A stretch of DNA of 17,709 nucleotides from Ruminococcaceae bacterium UBA1244 (lineage in GTDB: Bacteria > Bacillota > Clostridia > Oscillospirales > Acutalibacteraceae). Positions within the stretch are counted from its first letter, which is position 1, and every line of letters starts with the position of its first letter. This document shows positions 7,084 to 15,900 of the stretch, in pieces. The notes beneath the pieces are model-generated. The model was not told where the DNA came from. It did not search any database and was given only the letters and a program-made list of their open reading frames with translations. The DNA is taken from positions 1,103-18,811 of the forward strand of contig DBWG01000095.1 in assembly GCA_002308635.1 (NCBI GenBank), read 5' to 3'. The position numbers were made by a program, and so were the translations under genes.

Positions 7084-8340
7084 TTGAAGTATAAATATGT
7101 TGCGATGAACGCAAGAAACCAAAAGAAGGAAGGCGCAATCGAGGCCGAATCTCAGGCTGAGGCTACCAGTATCCTTCGTGAAAAGGGACTTGTCGTTCAG
7201 GATCTTATAGAACTTGGCAGTAATAGTGATGAACCGACCAGTATATGGCAGATGGACTTCGGCGGAGATATCCATAACAAAAAAATAAAGCCTAAAAAGC
7301 TCCTCATGGTGTTCAGCCAGCTGGGTATGATGATGAAGGCCGGTATCAACCTCTCGCTTTCAATGCAGATCATGATTGACTCCGAAAAGGATGTCAGCAT
7401 GAAAAAGATTCTCAGAGAAATAAACGAAAACCTCTATTCTGGTTTTACTCTTTCTCAGTCTATGAGGAACTTTGCCGGATTTCCTCCAATATATATCAGT
7501 ATCGTAGAAGCCGGTGAAGCAAACGGCCGTCTCGATGATGCGTTTGAACAGTGTTCGCTCATCTGTAAAAAGGATATCGCTCTTTCAGGAAAGCTGAGAA
7601 GTGCGTTTATGTATCCTATATTCCTTCTCGTACTCGTTATCGCCGTTGTTATCATACTTACTGTCTTCGTTCTTCCGACGTTTGCCGGTGTTTATGATGC
7701 GTTCGGCGGAGAACTCCCCGCACTTACAAAGGCAATGATGGGCTTCTCCTGGTTCCTTCAGACATTCTGGTGGCTTATTATTATCGTTGTTGTCGGTCTT
7801 GTATTCGGCTTTAAGACCCTTAAAAAGAGCAATGCGGAATTTGCGATGGGATTTGCCAAGTTCCAGCTCAAGATCCCGCTTATTGGTCCGATCATCAGAC
7901 AAAGCTCGCTTGCACGTTTCAGCCGTCTGATGTCTACCCTTACAGATTCAGGTATCCCGATCCACAAAGCAATGGCTCTCGCAAGAGATGCTGTTCCTAA
8001 CCTCTTTGTAAGAGAAAGAGTTAATGACGTTCTTAACGACGTTCAGATCGGTATTACTATCCACGAAGCAATGGCAAAACACCCTGTTTTTGACCCGATT
8101 CTCGTATCAATGATTCGTGTCGGTGAAGAGTCCGGTATGCTCGGTGAATCACTCTTTAAGATGGCTGAGCTTTTTGAGAACCAGACTAATGAATCGACTC
8201 AGAGACTTACTGACATGATGACACCTATCATGACAGTCGTTATCGGTGGTATTGTTGCACTTCTCGTTATTTCAATGATCCTCCCGATGTTCGGTATGTA
8301 CAGTCTCGTTGGCGATGCTTCAAACTCCAAAAAGAAATAA
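7084..8340 (+). CDS. pilC: Type IV pilus inner membrane platform protein PilC (GspF family)
   Basis: 418 residues, the normal length. PilC is the membrane platform turned by PilB and PilT to add or remove pilins. The N-terminus (KYKYVAMNARNQKKEG) is the usual PilC opening. Two GspF/T2SF repeats follow, at about 77-200 (FSQLGMMMKAGINL; VEAGEANGRLDDAF) and about 280-405 (FSRLMSTLTDSGIPI; IRVGEESGMLGESL). Membrane helices lie at about 177-199, 223-245 and 382-408. The start is TTG at 7084, with GGGAG at 7070-7074 nine bases upstream and an in-frame TGA at 7075. The first internal ATG (7099) would remove the conserved opening. It follows pilT by 14 bases and is the last gene before a terminator. 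Confidence 0.95.
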   Translation: MKYKYVAMNARNQKKEGAIEAESQAEATSILREKGLVVQDLIELGSNSDEPTSIWQMDFGGDIHNKKIKPKKLLMVFSQLGMMMKAGINLSLSMQIMIDSEKDVSMKKILREINENLYSGFTLSQSMRNFAGFPPIYISIVEAGEANGRLDDAFEQCSLICKKDIALSGKLRSAFMYPIFLLVLVIAVVIILTVFVLPTFAGVYDAFGGELPALTKAMMGFSWFLQTFWWLIIIVVVGLVFGFKTLKKSNAEFAMGFAKFQLKIPLIGPIIRQSSLARFSRLMSTLTDSGIPIHKAMALARDAVPNLFVRERVNDVLNDVQIGITIHEAMAKHPVFDPILVSMIRVGEESGMLGESLFKMAELFENQTNESTQRLTDMMTPIMTVVIGGIVALLVISMILPMFGMYSLVGDASNSKKK

Positions 8341-8348
8341 AACCTCAG

Positions 8349-8385
8349 AAAAAACGGCCGGTTCTGTCCGGCTGTTTTTTCTTTT
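8349..8385 (+). terminator. Rho-independent terminator after pilC
   Basis: CGGCCGG (8355-8361) pairs with CCGGCTG (8368-8374) around a six-base loop, with one G-T wobble. The stem is extended by six A residues (8349-8354) pairing with six T residues (8375-8380), then CTTTT. It separates the motor operon from the prepilin operon. Confidence 0.92.
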
Positions 8386-8583
8386 ATCAAAAAATAATTC
8401 GGGCAGACACGGAGCAGTACACGATCTAAAACTATCAATAATAATATAAATATCTGAAATAAATAAAAATATTTTGTACAAAATGAAGAAAACATTAATA
8501 AACTGTTAAATGCTTTGCCAATCCTATGAATAACCGATAAAATTAATGTTAAAAATTTGTTAAAAAAAGATATAAGAAAAAAC
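8386..8583. promoter_or_regulatory. AT-rich non-coding region with palindrome and repeats, upstream of the prepilin promoter
   Basis: No credible gene is present. ATTTTGTACAAAAT (8471-8484) is a perfect 14-bp palindrome. AACATTAAT (8491-8499) and ATTAATGTT (8542-8550) form a perfect 9-bp inverted repeat. TGTTAAA occurs three times in direct orientation (8504, 8547, 8558), the last two 11 bp apart. These could be regulator-binding sites for the prepilin operon, but in such AT-rich DNA some would occur by chance. Confidence 0.35.
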
Positions 8584-8611
8584 TTGAATTGATTTTAGTT
8601 TATAGTATAAT
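8584..8611 (+). promoter_or_regulatory. Promoter of the prepilin operon
   Basis: TTGAAT (8584-8589), a 16-base spacer and a perfect TATAAT (8606-8611). Transcription would start near 8618, giving a leader of about 60 bases. In that leader GAGAGTGC (8634-8641) and GCATCTC (8656-8662) can pair with one bulged G, just before the ribosome binding site AAGGAGG (8665-8671). Confidence 0.7.
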
Positions 8612-8680
8612 ATAAGTGAATAAATATAAGTGGGAGAGTGCTTTTTTTTAAAACGGCATCTCTGAAGGAGGAGACATTTA

Positions 8681-9214
8681 ATGAAGAAAATGATGCGGCA
8701 AAAGATCCCCAAATATCGTTCAAAAAAAGGTATGACTCTGGTTGAACTTCTTGCGGGTGTTGTTATTATTGTTATTGTCTTCGGCGCAACTCTCAGCGCT
8801 ATGACAAATGGTTTTGCGGTTACCCTCCATAATGCTGCAACAAATCAGTATGCCGTTGAGGGTGAGTCTGTGAATGAAATCATCCTGCAGGCTATCTCAA
8901 AACAGGAGTTTTCGGACGGCGCTGACGCAAGACTCAAGATCGAAGCAAATAATAACCCGATCGATGTGGCAGCAAAGTCTGTCGTTCCCGGAATAAAATA
9001 TGTTAAGTATGAGGATTTTGAGAGCAGCAGCGAAGAAGACAGATATACAGTTAAGTTTGATGCCAAAACTACAGTCAGCAGTGCGGTTCTGAGCGGCAGA
9101 AAACAGCTGAACTATGCCATTAGCGGTATGGAAATAACTACTCATGTCACATCCTCAACAGGTGTCGTCAGAAATACATCCTTCGTTGCTTATGCAGACC
9201 AGAGCGGATCTTAA
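8681..9214 (+). CDS. Type IV prepilin, PilV/GspI-like minor pilin
   Basis: 177 residues with a class III prepilin leader. The 17-residue basic leader ends in KKG; cleavage is expected between G17 and M18, followed by MTLVELL with Glu at +5 (E22) and a hydrophobic stretch to about residue 40. The mature protein would be about 160 residues with a variable globular head. AAGGAGG at 8665-8671, nine bases before the ATG, is among the strongest ribosome binding sites in the window. It is first of three consecutive prepilin genes. By analogy with the I-J-K order of type II secretion and the PilV-PilW-PilX order of type IV pili, I place it as the I/V-like member. It could instead serve as a main pilin; sequence alone does not decide. 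Confidence 0.85.
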   Translation: MKKMMRQKIPKYRSKKGMTLVELLAGVVIIVIVFGATLSAMTNGFAVTLHNAATNQYAVEGESVNEIILQAISKQEFSDGADARLKIEANNNPIDVAAKSVVPGIKYVKYEDFESSSEEDRYTVKFDAKTTVSSAVLSGRKQLNYAISGMEITTHVTSSTGVVRNTSFVAYADQSGS

Positions 9215-9228
9215 AAGGGGGGAGTAAA

Positions 9229-9891
9229 ATGAAAAGGCTGAACTTGCAAAATGCAAAAAAAGGTTTTACCCTCGTTGAACTGGTCGTTACTGTCGGGATA
9301 TTGTCTATTGTTTCCGGTTTGGGTATAGGTATTGTTGCCAGTGCGATCAAAAACTATGGTACAGCATCGACCACCTCCAAGGAACAGGATACCTCTTTGA
9401 TGGTCGAGAGATTTGTTGTCGAAGGCATCAGGAGTGCTGCAAATATCATGGACTGGGAAGATACCGGAGCATTGGACGACAAAAACTCTGCAAGATATTT
9501 GTATTTTAAGGACAATAAGCTCTATACTGTTAACAATATTGTTGACATCGATGGTGTGGTGTCTACAATAGAAGTGTCTTATGAGGGAGTCAAGAGCATT
9601 GCCCTTACAGTAAAAAAATGTAAACCAAAGCTTGGCGCTGAAACAGATCCAAGATGCTTTATGTATGTCTCCTATGAGATAGAAATGGACTGGGGCTATG
9701 TTCTTTCGGGCTCTACTGTTATGAACAATGCAGACATCAAAAAGTATAAGATGGATGACACACAGAGCGAGCAGTATACAAATGTGAACTTCACGCTTTG
9801 GATCTGCAGCGATCCGGATGTGGAATCAATACAGGCGGATGACTCTAAGGGCAACACTAAATGTACGTCTCTTATGATCCAGGCTAAGTAA
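9229..9891 (+). CDS. Type IV prepilin, PilW/GspJ-like minor pilin
   Basis: 220 residues. The 12-residue leader ends in KKG, with cleavage expected between G12 and F13, followed by FTLVELVV with Glu at +5 (E17) and a hydrophobic helix. The mature head is about 180 residues and larger than that of the preceding pilin, as is usual for J/W-like pilins. Four cysteines lie in the head (131, 143, 193, 212) and could form two disulphides outside the cell. A G-rich ribosome binding site ending in GGAG stands just before the ATG, 14 bases after the first prepilin, so the two are co-transcribed. Its place between an I-like pilin and the giant K-like pilin suggests part of the pilus tip complex. Confidence 0.85.
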   Translation: MKRLNLQNAKKGFTLVELVVTVGILSIVSGLGIGIVASAIKNYGTASTTSKEQDTSLMVERFVVEGIRSAANIMDWEDTGALDDKNSARYLYFKDNKLYTVNNIVDIDGVVSTIEVSYEGVKSIALTVKKCKPKLGAETDPRCFMYVSYEIEMDWGYVLSGSTVMNNADIKKYKMDDTQSEQYTNVNFTLWICSDPDVESIQADDSKGNTKCTSLMIQAK

Positions 9892-9914
9892 CAGGGAAAG
9901 GAGAAATGTTTTTT

Positions 9915-12900
9915 ATGAGAGAAAGAGTTATGAAAAACAGTAAAAAAGGTTTTTCGCTGCCTCTCGCAATAGGTATTAGTGCGTTTCTGATCATTATTTC
10001 AGCATCGCTTCTGTTTATCGCTGTTCAGAGTACCTCTACCACCAGTGTGCAGATAAGCGGAAGACAGGCATATCTTAATGTGCGAAGCGCAATAGAATAT
10101 GCACAGGCATACTATAACACTAATGTAACAGACTATTCCGAGATCGGTACTGAATATCTTATCATGGAGGATATGATAAGCGGAACGACCGAAGACGGCG
10201 CAAAAATTTCTAAGGACGAAGAGGAAGCTAAAAAAGCGATCACTTATGTAATGAGTGAGTATGTTAAGGCGAGCGGCTCAAATGATACCGTGTTCAGACT
10301 GACTGCTTATTCAAGATATTCCGATTCCTTTGGAAACAAGGCGGCTGTTGCACGTCTTTCTGTAAGCTTCTCCGTCGGAGGAAAGCAGCCCAACAGAATT
10401 ACTATCGCTTCTCTCCCGATCAAACAGGGAAAGCTTATTTCTCAGGATAAGATCAACCTCCACATCAAAAAACCAGCAAGCATGGCGGGCTTTGACCTTA
10501 CATATTATATCTGGACCTATAAGGATACAGGAAAAGCCTACTCAGGCTATAACTGGAATAAGGATTCCGGTCTGACATACGATGAGTCCGGCATCATTTC
10601 CAAACTTAACACAACTACTAAGGATAACCCCAACAAGAGAGAGCCTAACGCTGAATGGATGGATCATGACGATGATACACGTCAGCTCCAGAAAGGTCCT
10701 AACGGTATCGTGTCAAACGACGGTTTCAACTGGTTCGGCGGTGAGTATTTCATCAATAAGAATCGTGTTCCGTGGTTCAATATCATCTTTGCACAGCGCG
10801 GATCCGTCCTCGCAGGCAAGAATGGTCCGACAAACATCTATAACTCACAGACAAACGAGATGTTCCATCTTTGGTATCTTGATCCCAGCGATAAGAATAT
10901 CTACTTTGAGTTCCTCGGCACTAAAAAGCAGGAGAAAGGAGAAGGTTTCCCCAACGAGAAAAGCGTCGGACATTCGTATTTTACAAAATACTATGAGGGT
11001 CCGAATTGGGACGGTAAGCAGGGCCTTGAGGATACTATCCTTGTTTATGTAAATAACCCCAAAACACTTGTTCACTTTGCAATTGAAGGAATTGACAACG
11101 ATAAGACCTTTACAACAATTGTAGACAATAATAAGAAGCCGATAATTTATTCTGTTTCAAATGTAGATACCTCAGCAAAGAGCTATATCCATTCCGGAAA
11201 TAAAGAGGCAAGCAAAATTGCAATGTCTTATGAAGGCTGCGGATGGTGGGTCGCAAATGTTGAGACCGATAAGGCATTCGATATTACCTTCAATGCCTAT
11301 GGCGCCGAAGGTATAGAAGCTAAAAATGTTTATCCCACAGATACCAGCTCGGATGCAAAGAGAGAGTTCTGGTTCGTATATCATCCGAAAACAGGAAAGG
11401 TCGATGTTTGTGAGGATGAGACAATCGCATGCGGCAAGAGGGGTATCCTCCTTGATTCGTATGTTACCGTTCATGCAAAGGTCGCAAATTACGACAGCGG
11501 TAATGCGTCTCCAAGACTTACGTTCAGAGATGTAGAACTGAACTCTTCAATAGGCCGTACTGAACTTATTGATGTTCTTATCTTCTACGACAGCCTGGAT
11601 GCGGATAACTATGAAACTAATTCATACAAGGATTTTAAGAAAGCGTATGATGACGGTTGGACAATGATAAAGAACACCAGATTTATCGAGGATATTTTTA
11701 TCGTTAATGGTGTGAATACAAAACCGAGTGCGACACCCGCAGAAAAGCTTGCTGAAGCAAATGAAAAATATCAGGCTCAGATAACTGCTATTGAAGAAGC
11801 TTACAAAGCTCTTAAACTTAATGCTGCTTCTAAAAAGCAGATAGCAACGCTTACTGCGTTGGTGCGCTCGGCTCAGAAAATAGAGACTGCTTATAATGAT
11901 AATTCAAAGCTTCCGATCTATGACTATAATTACTATGATGAATTTACAAAAGCAGAGTCAAACTTTAAGAAAGCCGAAAGCAAGATCGCAGAAAATAATT
12001 TGACAAGTATCGACGCAAGAGATCTTATCGGCTATACTGATTCATCAAAGGTTCGTCATCCGGGTCTTTCAGACGATATCGATGTTATGAACAGAGTCAG
12101 AGAAAAGGATAAGGATGGCAACGTTACTCTGAGAGGCGGAAAGCTCAACCGTGACTCTCTGAAAAATAGGATCGCAAAGTATGAAAAGTATACTACATCT
12201 ACAGACTATAAGAAGATGGCTGTTGCAGCCTTCAAGTCTGCCTGGGATGCTGCGGTAGAAGCCCGTGATAAGAGAAAAACAACTCAGGATGAGCTTGATG
12301 CGGCATTGAAGGCTCTTGCAGATGCTTATACAGAGCTTTCAAAACCTGAAAATTCTATTAATGACGAGCTGAATAAGACTGAGGTCAGCAAATGGATGAC
12401 TGAGGGCAGAAAGTATCTTGATGATAAGGATGCTCATTATACTCAGGCTTCATATAGGGCTCTTCAGACTGCTTATAATAATGCTCTTGAAAATGTTTCA
12501 AAGGTTAAGACTCAGGCCAAGATGGATGAGCTTGCTGATGCTCTCAGAGTCGCAGTGCTGGGCTTTGAATATCCGCTGCCCGATGGAAGCCTCAGAAGCA
12601 TAAGCAACAGAGGTATGTTCAGAGTTTGGGTGTATGGCGATCAGGCACCTGTCGGCACAACCTTTATGCTCTATGCTACAGGCAAGGAAGAAGGCAACTT
12701 TGAAACTGATAACTACCAGACAATGAGTTCATGGGGCGACAAAGATCCTACGGATGCTCCGGAGCTCAAGGATAAGATCGGATACTACTATAAGGACTTT
12801 GACACTAATGTATTTGATAAGGTTCGTGTTGAGGCGGAATACAATGGAAAAACCTATTCGTCTCAGGAAGTAAAACTCTCCGATATTACAGACGGAAACC

Positions 12901-15900
12901 TCGTATTTGTAATTAACGATAAGACCGTTACAACAGGAAAGTTTGCTTCCCTCTATGCTATGGTCAAGGACGAACAGACTGTAAAGCTTAAATACGGTAA
13001 AAATGGCATGGCGAGATCATTCCTTAATACTCCTTATTATGAAGCAAAAATTGTATTGACGGATAAGAACAAGGGTAGTAAGTTCAGCCTGGTCTGCACG
13101 ACCTATGATTCGGTTTCCGGCAAGGACGTTGTAAGAAGCTTTGTTTCAACTGTTGCTATCAATAATCCCGGCGATTATGTTGTAAAGGTAGTAAAGGACG
13201 GATCCAAGAGTACAGTTTATACCGTAACACCGGCAGATATCCTTCCGGCTGATGATGCCGTAAATACTGAACCGGAAACCGGCGGTATTCTTGCAGCAGG
13301 CGGAATAGATATTATGGATGTTGCATATACCACTGCAAATTATGTATTCTTTACCGATGTAAACGGCGGTTTTGCCGGCGATGATAAATACGGCAATAAG
13401 GTTTGGGCTTACTTCTATGAGGGCTGTGAGAATCAGTCGTGGCCCGGCGTTGCGATGGCATATTACAGGTCTTATGTTGAACCATCTAACAACAAAACAT
13501 ATCATGTATATAGGGCAAGGATTCCTGATGGTGCCGGATTAGTAATCTTTAACAATGGAGGCAGTGGCAAACAGTCAAAAGAGCAAGTCGTTGTTGGCGG
13601 TCAGGGATATCTTAGAAACAGCGGTTATTATGAAAAAGATGGTAGGCAGGAATTTACCTGCAGCACCTGGGAAGAGACCGGAGATGTTAAGGATTATAAC
13701 TACCCTGTGCAGGACGGATATCTCTACTTCAAAAACACCAAGAACTGGACCAATGTTTATGCATACTTCTGGGGTGATTCAGACAAGGAATTCCCCAAAT
13801 GGCCGGGATATGTTGTTGTGGATACTGATGTAAAGAACGGAAAGACTTATTATTGCATTAAGCCTCCTGTCGGAGCAAAAGCGGTTGTTTTCAATAGTGG
13901 CGACTACAATGATAAGTGTTCTGACGTCTCTAATTTCAAACTTGGTTATGGTTATTATCCTAACAGCAGTTCTTCACCCTATAAGGTTAACAGCTTGAAT
14001 GTAGACGGCGGTGAAGATGACGATACGGGCGTTGAAGACGACAAACCAGACGATGATGTCGTTCATCATGACGGATGGAACGAGGATGACCTCAAAGCTG
14101 ATGAAGATAAGAAAGAAAATGCTGATATTCCTCTGGCTTATGTCGGCGGCGCAAAGGTTCGTATAAGAAATGCTTCCTACGCCGGAACAGGAAAAACTAA
14201 CTCAAACGGCAACGGCATCTGGTACAATAGTGACAGCGATAAGAACCAGTTCGGCGGCGATAATTCAATGAACGCAGGTTCCGGCGGACGTCTTGGAGCA
14301 GCTTCACTTTCACCGTATTATGATTGGTATGAAGTTAAGCTCCCGATATCCAACAAAGCAAAATATACCTTTGCTCTTATAGGAATGAGCAATAAGTCTG
14401 AGGATAAGAACGTTCAGACTAAGACTGTAGCCGGTGCGTCAGGCAATATATGGCTTGAACAGCTCTCTAACGATAGAAACGGCAAGAGTCATTTTGCGGA
14501 TATCAACCTCTATACGTTTGACCCCGAAGAGAAAGAAAACGGTACTCTTCCGGATACACTTACCGTTTACTTTAAGTGTCCTTCAAAGACGGTCGGAGAA
14601 GGAGTAAATCAGAAAGAGGTCTCATGGTCTAACCCAAGGATTCTCTGCAGCGGTCCCTTTAACAATGATCCCGAGCCTGAGGCTGCAACAAAGAAGCTGT
14701 CTCGTTATGAGAACAGAAACATCTATTGCTTTGAAGGTATTTCAAAGAATACTCCGTTTATTGAGTTTACCGTTGAAGATTATGACGGAAAATCAAAGCG
14801 CTATCAGGTAAATCTCCAGGGCGGTGACTACGTATTGTTCGATCCTGAGCTTGATAAGGGTCTCGGCAGATGGGTAACATTCGTTTCGGATCAGGATAAG
14901 CTCCGCAGAGCTGTTGAAGATCTGAGAAATATGTACTACGGCTATGCGATCTTTGATAATCAGGATTCTGACGGTAATATTGCAAACAAGGCTGAAAGAT
15001 TGTATTCTCAGGGACTTGTTTCGCTCGTTTCAAATTACAGTAAAAAGGTCTCTACAGGCGGCTGTGATTTCTATGTAATGAAGATCGATGAGATTTTGGC
15101 GAAGGATGAGGCTACTGCTTGGAGGGAATACAACGGAGATCCGTCTGCGTCTGTTGGCAGTGATGCTTATTATGGCCTTAATAAGGTAATTACTAACTAT
15201 AAGAACCTCTATTCTGCGATCTTCGACGAGAGAGCATATATATCCGTACCTCTTACAAGCGCAGATATGAAGACGGCTAACGGCGGTAATGACTATTACT
15301 ATCCGAAGGCGGGAGCTGACGGGGCGTTTATTGCTCACAGCGGCGCAAGCGGATTCTATAGTGAGTATGTTACCAGAACACTTCAGACAAGAAGATATGA
15401 CAGCGATACTATCGCAACACTCAGACAAAGACTTGCTTCTGCGGAACTTGTGTTCCTGAAGGGCGGCACATATTCTCAGGTCGAAAATGCTATACGTGCG
15501 CTGAAGAGAGCGCATGACAGCCTTAAACTGACAAGTGAAGGTTCTGTCTGCTGTATTTTCTATGACCTTGAACGCCATGCGCAGAGCGGATATAGCTATA
15601 AGCTTCTGTATAAGGAGTCTGAGACCGGAGAAGAAAAGTCATCAGAATTTATTGATGACCTTAATCCCGATAAGTATCCGATCCTCTTCCTTTCAACAGA
15701 AACAGGCTTGTCCGAAGGTGTTGAAACCATTTATGATGTAAAGTTCGCAGAGTTTGGACCCGGTAATATCAGTGATACTCCTGATAAGATCTATGAGAAA
15801 AAGACCAGTATGGATATGGATGAGACTTGGGTATTCTTCCCCGACGAGAATAAAGAACGCTGGGAAGAGAACTGCGTTTATGACTATCGTCAGATCGATA

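Noticed and set aside
8612..8680. Possible cyclic di-GMP riboswitch in the prepilin leader
   Set aside because: Such switches precede pilin genes in some Clostridia, but the leader is only about 60 bases and lacks the conserved GEMM core. Only a small imperfect stem is visible.
15030..15578. Minus-strand open frame of 182 codons opposite the giant adhesin
   Set aside because: It is fully inside the coding frame of the giant gene, is rich in Arg, Ser, Ile and Cys, and shows no recognisable domain.
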